Shown here in pieces: positions 8,159-14,639 of a stretch of DNA of 14,639 bases. The position numbers and the translations under genes are program-made. Position 1 is the stretch's first letter; every line of letters begins with the position of its first letter. Origin of the DNA: Myxococcales bacterium (GTDB lineage Bacteria > Myxococcota > Polyangia > HGW-17 > SLPX01); assembly GCA_007131745.1 (NCBI GenBank), contig SLPX01000107.1, positions 1 to 14,639 of the forward strand. Reading direction: 5' to 3'. Under the pieces are notes generated by a model. It saw nothing but the letters and a program-made list of their open reading frames with translations. It was not told where the DNA came from and searched no databases.

Positions 8159-10189
8159 TCAGGTCAGCCTGGAACCCGGGGCCGGGTTCCCCCCCACTTC
8201 CGCCACTATCACGTCATCTCCCGAAGAAGCGGCCAGTATCATTCCTTCGCTTACGCCGAAACGCATTTTGCGAGGCTCCAGGTTGGCCACGACAATCAAG
8301 TTCTTCCCAATGAGTTTTTCAGGCTTGTAATGACCTTTCAACCCGGCGAACACCTGCCGTTTCTCTCGACCCAGATCCAGGGTGAACTTCAACAGAGATC
8401 GCGCTTCTCTCACATCTTCAACCTCGAGCACCCGTGCGACGCGCAAATCCACCTTGGCAAAATCATCGATCTTTATGAGACTCTCGAACGGATCCACTGC
8501 GCTTTCGTCTTTATCCACACCCGAAACTTCACCCTCGTTTTCCTCTGTAACCTTGCTTTCCTCGATCACGGCCCGGATCTTTTCTCCATCCACGCGCTCG
8601 ATGAGCCTTCTAAAAGTCTTGACCTCCGCATTCTCAAGGGGTTCAGCGAGATCTTCCCAACGCAACGCCTCCAAGCCGAGACTTTCCTCAACAGCCGCTG
8701 CAAGCTCGGGAAGGACCGGCTTGAGACTGCCGGCGATCATCTTCACCAGGTTCAACGCGGTGGTACAGATACCTCTCGCTTTTTCCGGATCTTCAGCTAC
8801 AAGACTGAAGGGAGCAGCGTCCTGAAAATACTTGTTCGCTCTCTCCGCCATCTCAACAACAACACGCATTGCCCTTCCAAATTCACAACGGTTGTAAAAG
8901 TCTTTTACTTCGGGAAGCCGCGCGCTCATTTCAGCAAGCAATGGTTTGTCTTCCGAAGGTATCTTTCCGCCGCGATTGCCCAACCGCTTGTTCAAAATCG
9001 CCAGTGTCCTGCTTGCAAGATTGGCGACCTTGTTTATGACATCCGCGTTCACGCGGTAAGCAAAGTCTTCCAGGTTCAAGTCGATGTCCGCGTTCGTGGG
9101 GCCCAATTTGCATGCGTAGTAATACCTAAGGTATTGAGGATCAAGATGCTTCAGGTAAGTCCGCGCCTTTACCGCTGTTCCGGTGCGCTTTGACATCTTC
9201 TCCCCGTTTACAGTCAAGAAACCGTGAACCTGGACCCTGTCCGGAACGCGATAACCCGAGTTCATCAACATGGCCGGCCAGAACAATGTATGAAAATAAG
9301 CGATATCCTTGCCGATGAAATGAATGATGGTGCTCCCCGGGTCTTTCCAGTATTTGTCGAAATCACGGCCGGTTTCACTGCAATACTTGTCGGTTGTGCC
9401 GATGTAACCCACGGGCGCATCCAGCCAGACATAGAAATACTTGTCGGTTTCACCGGGAATCAGGAATCCGAAATAAGGAGCATCCCTCGAAATATCCCAA
9501 TCTCTCAAGTTTTTGAGGAATGTACCTTCCACCCAATTCCTGGTGGTTTCGTGCAGATTGCCCTCTTCTTTCACCCAGCGTTGAAGTCCCTCCTTGCACT
9601 CGCTGAGCTTGAAAAAATAATGAACTGATCGTTTTCTGACCGGTCGATTCGAGCAAATAATGCATTTAGCGTCATCCACCTCAACGGGTTCGTACGTTGC
9701 CCCGCACACCTGGCAGTTATCCCCGTATTGGTCAGGGGCCGAACATTTCGGACATGTTCCCCTTACGAACCTGTCCGGCAAAAAACGCTTGTCGGTTTCA
9801 CAAAACGTTTGCTCCACTTCCCTCTTTTCAATCAGGCCCCGGCTGTCTAACTGTGCGAAAATATTTTCACTGTGCTTGCGGGTCTCAGGCGAGTGCGTGG
9901 TATAAAACCTGTCGAATTCGATCTGAAATGCCTTGAAATCTTCAAAATGCTCCCGGTTGTATCGCTCTACAAGCTTCTCGGGGGTCACCCCGAGTTCCCT
10001 TGCCTTCAATTCCACCGGGGTGCCGTGAGTGTCGGACGCACACATATAGATAGCATCACGGCCGCACATTTTCAGAAACCTCACGTAAATATCTGTCTGG
10101 ATGTACTCAACCAGGTGCCCGATATGAATGTCGCCGTTGGCATAAGGAAGCGCGCTTGTAACAAGTATGGGATCTTTCAATGAAATCAT
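8159..10189 (-). CDS. metG: Methionyl-tRNA synthetase with C-terminal tRNA-binding domain
   Basis: Charges tRNA-Met with methionine in the cytoplasm; essential for initiation and elongation. The 676-residue length equals the long (E. coli-like) MetRS class. HIGH is intact at 22-25 after LPYANGD. The zinc knuckle has four cysteines, Cys146, Cys149, Cys159 and Cys162, inside CPKCSAPDQYGDNCQVCG; a further CIIC lies at 176-179. The second catalytic motif reads KMSKR (331-335) rather than KMSKS, followed by the expected RYYYACKLGPTNADIDLNLE. The C-terminal 103 residues (from IDDFAKVDLRVARV, about 574) are an EMAP/Trbp111-like OB-fold tRNA-binding domain that also supports dimerisation. The start has AGAGG five bases before the ATG. 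A promoter candidate and a 10-bp hairpin lie upstream. The last codons contain a strong GC palindrome (8171-8190) and a run of seven C/G. Confidence 0.97.
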   Translation of the reverse strand: MISLKDPILVTSALPYANGDIHIGHLVEYIQTDIYVRFLKMCGRDAIYMCASDTHGTPVELKARELGVTPEKLVERYNREHFEDFKAFQIEFDRFYTTHSPETRKHSENIFAQLDSRGLIEKREVEQTFCETDKRFLPDRFVRGTCPKCSAPDQYGDNCQVCGATYEPVEVDDAKCIICSNRPVRKRSVHYFFKLSECKEGLQRWVKEEGNLHETTRNWVEGTFLKNLRDWDISRDAPYFGFLIPGETDKYFYVWLDAPVGYIGTTDKYCSETGRDFDKYWKDPGSTIIHFIGKDIAYFHTLFWPAMLMNSGYRVPDRVQVHGFLTVNGEKMSKRTGTAVKARTYLKHLDPQYLRYYYACKLGPTNADIDLNLEDFAYRVNADVINKVANLASRTLAILNKRLGNRGGKIPSEDKPLLAEMSARLPEVKDFYNRCEFGRAMRVVVEMAERANKYFQDAAPFSLVAEDPEKARGICTTALNLVKMIAGSLKPVLPELAAAVEESLGLEALRWEDLAEPLENAEVKTFRRLIERVDGEKIRAVIEESKVTEENEGEVSGVDKDESAVDPFESLIKIDDFAKVDLRVARVLEVEDVREARSLLKFTLDLGREKRQVFAGLKGHYKPEKLIGKNLIVVANLEPRKMRFGVSEGMILAASSGDDVIVAEVGGNPAPGSRLT
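8171..8190. repeat. GC-rich perfect palindrome in the last codons of metG
   Basis: GGAACCCGG and CCGGGTTCC are perfect 9-bp arms around two bases, ending ten bases before the metG stop codon. It is coding (about GNPAPGS). On the metG strand no T-run follows, so it is not a classical terminator; an mRNA hairpin at the 3' end of the coding region is plausible. A run of seven C (8189-8195) adjoins it. Confidence 0.45.
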
Positions 10190-10209
10190 GTCAACCTCTG
10201 TACAAACCT

Positions 10210-10235
10210 CATTTTTCGTCTGTTTACGAAAAATG
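10210..10235 (-). promoter_or_regulatory. 10-bp perfect hairpin in the metG leader
   Basis: CATTTTTCGT (10210-10219) and ACGAAAAATG (10226-10235) are perfect 10-bp arms with a 6-base loop, ending 20 bases before the metG ATG. If metG starts at the promoter proposed here (10267-10296), this hairpin is in its 5' untranslated RNA just above the ribosome site. It could instead be a protein operator. No T-box or known riboswitch core was recognised. Confidence 0.5.
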
Positions 10236-10266
10236 CTTTGTTTTCTCCTGATCTTCAGCGGCCCTG

Positions 10267-10296
10267 CTTATACCCTCTCCCGAAACCGCATGTAAA
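10267..10296 (-). promoter_or_regulatory. Sigma-70-like promoter candidate for metG
   Basis: On the - strand TTTACA (10296-10291) and TATAAG (10272-10267) each match consensus at 5/6 and are spaced 18 bases apart. Transcription would begin near 10260, leaving a leader of about 70 bases that contains the hairpin at 10210-10235. Confidence 0.45.
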
Positions 10297-10336
10297 CACA
10301 AGAAATCACCTATGGGCCGGCACCACTTTTATCCGG

Positions 10337-10365
10337 TTGCCACAACACGTCGTTTTTGATATTTT
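10337..10365 (+). promoter_or_regulatory. Sigma-70-like promoter candidate for the cysteine-rich protein genes
   Basis: TTGCCA (10337-10342) and TATTTT (10360-10365) are spaced 17 bases apart in the divergent gap between metG and the first repeat-protein gene; an AT-rich stretch follows. Transcription would start near 10372, about 50 bases before the ATG. The candidate is divergent from the metG promoter, with about 40 bases between their -35 boxes. Confidence 0.4.
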
Positions 10366-10422
10366 ATATAGTGAGGTTTTGGCTTTATTCATACCGGCCC
10401 CCGGTCCTGAGAGGAACCTGCC

Positions 10423-12111
10423 ATGAAGATCAGTTTGAATACTTTTTATCGATTTCGAACCACCCATATTTCGAAAAGGCTGAAAGCGTGTTTAATCTTT
10501 ATCACTGCATGCGCCGCGCCCGTCTTGATTGGATCCGTTTTGATCGGTTCGTTGTTTCCGCAAGCCGGTTGTGTATCGCAAATCGAGGTAACGGATTGTG
10601 GTGGAGGGTATTTCTGTCCCAAGAACTATCAATGCGTCAGCAATCCCGAGGGAGAGGGTTTTATCTGCGCTCAAGTGGATTGCGGAAACGGCATTTTGGA
10701 ACCGGGCGAGGAATGTGACGACGGCGGGGACAACGCAAATCTCCCCGACAGGTGCAGGCGAAACTGCACCCTGCCGAGGTGCGGTGACGGCATCGTAGAC
10801 ACCCACAGGGAGGGCCGTTATGCAGATCCCGAAAAAGAACCGGAAGAATGCGATGACGGGGAGCTCAACGCCTGGGAACCCGATCGCTGCCGGCCCACTT
10901 GCAAGCTGCCGAGGTGCGGAGACGGCATCGTCGATTCAGGCGAAGAATGCGACAATGGAAACGACAATGTAAACGATGAATGCCCGTCCGGACCGAACGG
11001 CACATGCAGGCCTGCTTTCTGCGGCGACGGCTTCGTGAGGGAAATCGGCGGCCCCGGAGAATTGGAGCAGTGCGATTGCGGCATGGATCCGAACAACCTG
11101 CCGCCGGGTTGCACTCATATCAACTCGGACACAGTCCCCGGCGCATGCAGGACCAATTGCCGCTATGCCGGCTGCGGCGACGGTTTCGTCGACGAAGGCG
11201 AAGAATGCGACGAGGGGGACATGAACTCCGACACCGAACCCGACGCGTGCCGCACCACCTGCCGTTGGGCGTATTGCGGCGACGGGGTCGTTGATTCAGA
11301 CGAAGAATGCGACGAGGGGATTGGCAACAGCAACAGACCGGACGCAACCTGCCGCTTGGATTGCACCCTGCCGAGATGCGGCGACGGCATCGTCGATTCA
11401 GGCGAAGAATGTGATTGCGGAACCGACCCCGATAATCTTCCTCCCGGTTGCACTCACATAAACTCCGACACCGTGCCGAATGCGTGCCGTACGGATTGCA
11501 CCCTGCCGAGATGCGGCGATGGGGTCATCGACAAGGGGGAGGAATGCGATGACGGCGGCGTTGACACGCCGGATTGTAACGCTAATTGCACGGTGGCCAA
11601 ATGTGGAGATGGATACGTCAACCAAGAGGCGGGGCAGTTGTGTGACGACGGCAACCACATGCTCAACGATGATTGCCCGGACGGACCCGATGGAACATGC
11701 ATTCCCGCTTTTTGCGGCGACGGTTTTGTCCACGCAATCAACGAAGAATGCGACACCGGTGGAGTAGACACTTTCGAATGCAACGGACAGACATGCATGT
11801 GGTCCAGGTGCGGAGACGGTTACTTGAACGTGAAATCCGGAGAAGAATGTGAAGGCAGCGATCTGGGAGGGCAAACATGTGTGAGCATAGGAATGGGCTT
11901 TGACAGCGGCACCCTGTCCTGCCACACCGACATCTGTTCTTTCGACACATCAGGATGCGGTATATGCGGGGACGGCATAATAAACGGAAATGAACAATGC
12001 GATGGAAGTAACCTGGGAGGCGCGTCATGTAGTTCACTGGGCTATAGCGGCGGCACGCTTCAATGCACATCCAGTTGCACTTTTAATACAAACAATTGCT
12101 TCAACATATAG
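10423..12111 (+). CDS. Exported cysteine-rich repeat protein (DUF4215 / myxo disulfide repeats), complete
   Basis: A 562-residue protein with a basic N-terminus, a hydrophobic segment at about 21-45 and Cys50 after PQAG, so it is exported and perhaps a lipoprotein with a non-canonical lipobox. After a short preamble (DCGGGYFCPKNYQC) come 12 units of the pattern C-G-[DN]-G ... E-x-C-[DE] at 10681-12000, the repeat described in Myxococcus and relatives. Two units (the 4th and 7th) are the CDCG subtype with an additional later Cys. The C-terminus (about 476-512 and 526-559) is a different pair of modules, [DE]GS[DN]LGG...C...GTL.C...CxFxT..C, acting as a cap. Cysteines are numerous and regularly spaced, implying many disulfides and an extracellular or periplasmic location. 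The protein is rich in Asp and Glu. The ATG follows GAGAGGA with good spacing. Function is unknown; adhesion, matrix or metal binding are guesses. It is followed after 56 bases by a paralogue and is probably co-transcribed with it. Confidence 0.85.
   Translation: MKISLNTFYRFRTTHISKRLKACLIFITACAAPVLIGSVLIGSLFPQAGCVSQIEVTDCGGGYFCPKNYQCVSNPEGEGFICAQVDCGNGILEPGEECDDGGDNANLPDRCRRNCTLPRCGDGIVDTHREGRYADPEKEPEECDDGELNAWEPDRCRPTCKLPRCGDGIVDSGEECDNGNDNVNDECPSGPNGTCRPAFCGDGFVREIGGPGELEQCDCGMDPNNLPPGCTHINSDTVPGACRTNCRYAGCGDGFVDEGEECDEGDMNSDTEPDACRTTCRWAYCGDGVVDSDEECDEGIGNSNRPDATCRLDCTLPRCGDGIVDSGEECDCGTDPDNLPPGCTHINSDTVPNACRTDCTLPRCGDGVIDKGEECDDGGVDTPDCNANCTVAKCGDGYVNQEAGQLCDDGNHMLNDDCPDGPDGTCIPAFCGDGFVHAINEECDTGGVDTFECNGQTCMWSRCGDGYLNVKSGEECEGSDLGGQTCVSIGMGFDSGTLSCHTDICSFDTSGCGICGDGIINGNEQCDGSNLGGASCSSLGYSGGTLQCTSSCTFNTNNCFNI
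10681..12000 (+). repeat. Array of 12 cysteine-rich units in the first repeat protein
   Basis: Twelve coding units begin with CG[DN]G and contain an E-C-[DE] centre. Spacing is irregular because inserts between the two cores vary, for example a long insert in unit 2. The RCGDGIVDSGEECD core recurs almost unchanged in units 3 and 7. The array is degenerate at DNA level compared with the right end of the second gene, suggesting it is older. Confidence 0.85.
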
Positions 12112-12167
12112 CCGTTGTCGGCAAAGTACGGCAAGGTGAGCACATCGTAGAATAAGAGGTCAAAACA

Positions 12168-14639
12168 ATGCCGGACAATCAAATAGTCGAATCATCGGAG
12201 AACCTCGGTTCTTCTTTAAAGAAGCCTTCCCGGTTATATGCTGCTTTAATTTGCCTTATCGCTGCTCACGGGATGATCTCAGGAAGCTGCACAAAAAAAA
12301 TATCCGCCGTGGATTGCGGAGACGGCACTTTCTGCCCAAGCGGGTACAGGTGCGCAGATGACGGCCAAGGCGGTTCGGTCTGCGCGCAACAGGCCTGCGG
12401 AAACGGAGAAATCGATCCGGGCGAAGAATGCGATGACGGCGAAGACAACGGATGGGGTCCGAATCAATGCAGGCCGACCTGCGTTCTCCCGCGTTGCGGC
12501 GACGGAGTGGTCGACGATGAATACGGAGAAGAATGCGATCCCGGAAACGACAGCCTGAACGATTCATGCCCGAGCGGCCCTCTAGGCACATGCCAATGGG
12601 CATACTGCGGCGACGGCTTCGTATGGAATGAAGACGGAGGCGATGAAACCTGCGACGACGGCAATGACATCGTGGATGACGATTGTCCATCGGGCCCGGA
12701 CGGCACATGTCAATGGGCCCGCTGCGGCGACGGCATAGTTCAGACCCGGGGATCGGTGGTGGAAGACTGCGATTGCGGCGATGAAGAGTACTTTGCATTG
12801 CATGGAAGTCCCGCTCCGGGTTGCTCCACGATAAATTCAGACGAGGTGGACTCCGATTGCCGGCCCGATTGCACTTTCGCGGGATGCGGCGACGGCATCA
12901 TAGACGCGGGCGAAGAATGCGACGACGGCGAGTTCAACTCGGACATCGATCCGGATGCGTGCCGCACGAATTGCACATTGCCTTTCTGCGGTGACGGGAT
13001 AGTGGACTCGGCCGAAGAATGCGACGACGGTGATTTGAACTCGGACATCGAGCCCGATGCATGCCGGATGGATTGCTCGCTGCCAACATGCGGCGACGGA
13101 GTCAGGGACTCAAATGAAGAGTGCGATTGCGGAGATGACCCCGACAACCTGCCCCCAGGATGTACGCAGGTGAATTCCGACACCGCGCCGAACGCGTGCC
13201 GCACCGATTGCCGCCTTCCTTCGTGCGGGGACGGTATTCAGGATCTAGGCGAAGGCTGTGACTGCGGAGACGCTGAATACCTGGCCATACACGGTTCTCC
13301 CGCGCCGGGATGCTCGATGATCAATTCCGACGACCCCGCGGCCGAATGCCGCCCCAACTGTTCTTTGCCGAGTTGCGGAAACGGGGTCGTGGATCCGGGC
13401 GAAGATTGCGATTGCGGGACGGATCCCGACAACCTTCCACCGGGCTGTTATTCAGTGAATTCAGACGTGATTCCCAACGCGTGCCGCACTAACTGCGTCA
13501 GGCCCTATTGCGGAGACGGAGTAACGGACGCGGGGGAAGAATGCGACGAGGGCGGTGTTGATACGGCAACGTGCGACTTCGACTGTACCTTCCCGGCCTG
13601 CGGCGACGGTCATCTCAACATTCACGCCGGGGAGGAATGCGACTGCGGGGTGGACCCGGACAATCTGCCCGACGGGTGTTTCCACATCAACTCAGACACC
13701 GAACCTAATGCATGCAGAACGAATTGCGGGGGATCCAGTTGCGGCGACGGAGTGGTCGACTTCGGGGAAGAATGCGACACCGGCGGAGTCGACACCGCTG
13801 AATGCAACGCTCTCACGTGCAGGCTGTCGGCATGCGGCGACGGGTACTTGAATTTAGCCGCAGGCGAGGAATGCGACACTTCCGGAGTAGACACGGCTGA
13901 ATGCAACGGAGGCACATGCTTGTTTTCCGAATGCGGCGACGGATATGTAAACGCGGCCGACGGGGAAGAATGTGACACCAGCGGCGTGGACACTCATATT
14001 TGCAATGGAGGAACTTGTTTGTTTTCCGAATGCGGTGACGGTTATGTAAACACGGCCGCGGGCGAACAATGCGACACGTTCGGAATAGACACTGAAGATT
14101 GCAACGGAGCTACATGCGTTTTCGCCGGTTGCGGCGACGGTTACCTTAACGAAGAAGCGGGCGAAGAGTGCGACACGGGTGGAATCGACACACCCGAATG
14201 CAATGGAGGGACTTGCAGGTTTTCGATATGCGGCGACGGGTATACAAACCCAGCTGACGGCGAAGAGTGCGATACGTTCGGTGAAGACACCGCTGATTGC
14301 AACGCGGGCACGTGCTTGTTTTCAGTGTGCGGCGACGGATACGTCAACGCTGCTTCCGGCGAAGAGTGCGACAGTAACGGCATCGACACCGCGGATTGCA
14401 ACGGTCACAATTGCACTCTCGCCCAGTGCGGCGACGGATACGTAAACACGGCCGCGGGCCAGGAGTGTGACACGAGTGGAATCGACACAGCGGATTGCAA
14501 CGCAGGCACTTGCCTGTTTTCCTCTTGCGGCGACGGGTATCACAACGCGGCCGCGGGAGAAGAGTGCGACAGCGGCGGCGTGGACACCGCGGATTGCAAC
14601 GGTCACAATTGCACTCTCGCCGAATGCGGCGACGGATAT
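12168..14639 (+). CDS. Exported giant cysteine-rich repeat protein, paralogue (3' end outside window)
   Basis: Open from the ATG at 12168 to the window edge (824 codons, no stop), preceded by AGAGGT seven bases upstream. A hydrophobic stretch (about 24-38) ends at Cys41 (ISGSC), so the product is exported and possibly a lipoprotein, although the lipobox is imperfect. A preamble (DCGDGTFCPSGYRC) mirrors that of the upstream gene. It carries 20 complete CG[DN]G...E-C-D units and the start of a 21st. Units 1-11 are heterogeneous and five of them (4, 7, 8, 9, 11) are the CDCG subtype. Unit 12 is transitional (31 residues) and units 13-20 are exactly 33 residues each with Cys at relative positions 1, 14, 24 and 29. 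Composition is Asp/Gly/Cys/Thr rich and poor in Lys/Arg in the regular part. Likely a long disulfide-knitted surface or secreted rod; ligand unknown. Total length cannot be judged. Confidence 0.85.
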   Translation, partial: MPDNQIVESSENLGSSLKKPSRLYAALICLIAAHGMISGSCTKKISAVDCGDGTFCPSGYRCADDGQGGSVCAQQACGNGEIDPGEECDDGEDNGWGPNQCRPTCVLPRCGDGVVDDEYGEECDPGNDSLNDSCPSGPLGTCQWAYCGDGFVWNEDGGDETCDDGNDIVDDDCPSGPDGTCQWARCGDGIVQTRGSVVEDCDCGDEEYFALHGSPAPGCSTINSDEVDSDCRPDCTFAGCGDGIIDAGEECDDGEFNSDIDPDACRTNCTLPFCGDGIVDSAEECDDGDLNSDIEPDACRMDCSLPTCGDGVRDSNEECDCGDDPDNLPPGCTQVNSDTAPNACRTDCRLPSCGDGIQDLGEGCDCGDAEYLAIHGSPAPGCSMINSDDPAAECRPNCSLPSCGNGVVDPGEDCDCGTDPDNLPPGCYSVNSDVIPNACRTNCVRPYCGDGVTDAGEECDEGGVDTATCDFDCTFPACGDGHLNIHAGEECDCGVDPDNLPDGCFHINSDTEPNACRTNCGGSSCGDGVVDFGEECDTGGVDTAECNALTCRLSACGDGYLNLAAGEECDTSGVDTAECNGGTCLFSECGDGYVNAADGEECDTSGVDTHICNGGTCLFSECGDGYVNTAAGEQCDTFGIDTEDCNGATCVFAGCGDGYLNEEAGEECDTGGIDTPECNGGTCRFSICGDGYTNPADGEECDTFGEDTADCNAGTCLFSVCGDGYVNAASGEECDSNGIDTADCNGHNCTLAQCGDGYVNTAAGQECDTSGIDTADCNAGTCLFSSCGDGYHNAAAGEECDSGGVDTADCNGHNCTLAECGDGY
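12396..13832 (+). repeat. Heterogeneous cysteine-rich units 1-12 of the second repeat protein
   Basis: Twelve units starting with CG[DN]G differ in length and in inserts. Several contain a shared insert of the form NSD...[DN]AC-R-x-x-C, and two contain HGSPAPGC (near 12812 and 13291), which are clear copies of each other. The last unit (from 13740) is 93 bases and already has the CDTGGVDTAEC form that the following regular array uses. Confidence 0.8.
13833..14639 (+). repeat. Exact 99-bp tandem array (33-residue units), running off the window
   Basis: The TGC codon that opens each unit falls at 13833, 13932, 14031, 14130, 14229, 14328, 14427, 14526 and 14625, i.e. eight perfect 99-base periods with no length change. 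Unit shape: CGDGY-x-N-x-A-x-GEECD-x-x-G-x-DT-x-x-CN-x-x-x-C. The array continues beyond the window. Neighbouring and next-but-one units share long identical DNA stretches, pointing to duplication by recombination or slippage. Confidence 0.95.

Noticed and set aside
8043..8330. A 95-codon frame on the + strand with a TTG start after an AGGAGG-like sequence.
   Set aside because: Most of it is antisense to the metG 3' end and the peptide has no recognisable feature; the purine stretch is probably chance.
8330..9193. A 287-codon open frame on the + strand antisense to metG.
   Set aside because: metG is unambiguous on the other strand and this peptide shows no family motif.
10190..10422. T-box or S-box riboswitch ahead of metG.
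   Set aside because: Apart from the simple hairpin no conserved T-box or SAM-riboswitch sequence is seen and the leader is too short.
12112..12167. Possible terminator or promoter between the two repeat-protein genes.
   Set aside because: Only a 4-bp GCCG/CGGC stem without a T-run is visible; the genes are more simply read as co-transcribed.
12256..12798. Long open frames on the - strand opposite the repeat proteins (up to 180 codons).
   Set aside because: They mirror the repetitive, GC-rich coding strand, giving low-complexity Arg/Ser/Pro-rich peptides; they are shadows of the repeats.
13833..14639. Regular 99-bp repeats considered as CRISPR or non-coding satellite DNA.
   Set aside because: The repeats are in frame with conserved Cys and Asp codons, and no spacer/repeat division exists.

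Overview
The window looks like chromosomal DNA from a Gram-negative bacterium of the deltaproteobacterial/Myxococcota-like kind. This rests on four things: a sigma-54 response regulator beside a Hanks-type Ser/Thr kinase fused to receiver domains, an E. coli-like four-cysteine MetRS with a C-terminal tRNA-binding domain, a radical SAM protein fused to DUF2344, and two exported proteins built from the 'myxococcus cysteine-rich' (DUF4215/TIGR02232-type) repeat. Species cannot be read from the sequence. No tRNA, rRNA, CRISPR array, transposase or phage gene was recognised.

Left part (1-7422, + strand): four closely packed genes. They are the C-terminal end of a sensor histidine kinase, an NtrC-type response regulator (receiver, AAA+, Fis-type HTH), a 931-residue Ser/Thr kinase carrying four degenerate receiver domains, and an 860-residue radical SAM/DUF2344 fusion. 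The kinase start overlaps the response regulator end and the other gaps are about 40 bases, so this is probably one operon. It would couple two-component phosphorelay, sigma-54 transcription and Ser/Thr phosphorylation, with an apparently unrelated radical SAM enzyme at its end.

Middle part (7432-10189, - strand): metG (methionyl-tRNA synthetase) followed by a small XRE-like HTH regulator. The regulator converges on the radical SAM gene, leaving only 9 bases between the stops. The 259-base gap between metG and the regulator holds a sigma-70-like promoter, an operator-like set of TGAGT/ACTCA repeats just downstream of it, and an 8-bp inverted repeat. The 233-base gap upstream of metG holds two divergent promoter candidates and a perfect 10-bp hairpin in the metG leader.

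Right part (10423-14639, + strand): two tandem paralogous genes for exported cysteine-rich repeat proteins. The first is complete (562 residues, 12 repeat units and two different C-terminal cap modules). The second is cut by the window edge after 824 codons and 20 complete units. Its right end has become an exact 99-bp (33-residue) tandem array, with sequence evidence of recent unit duplication. A sub-class of units in both proteins carries an extra, always co-occurring pair of cysteines.

The most unusual items are the Ser/Thr kinase with four pseudo-receivers and the paired, expanding cysteine-rich surface proteins.
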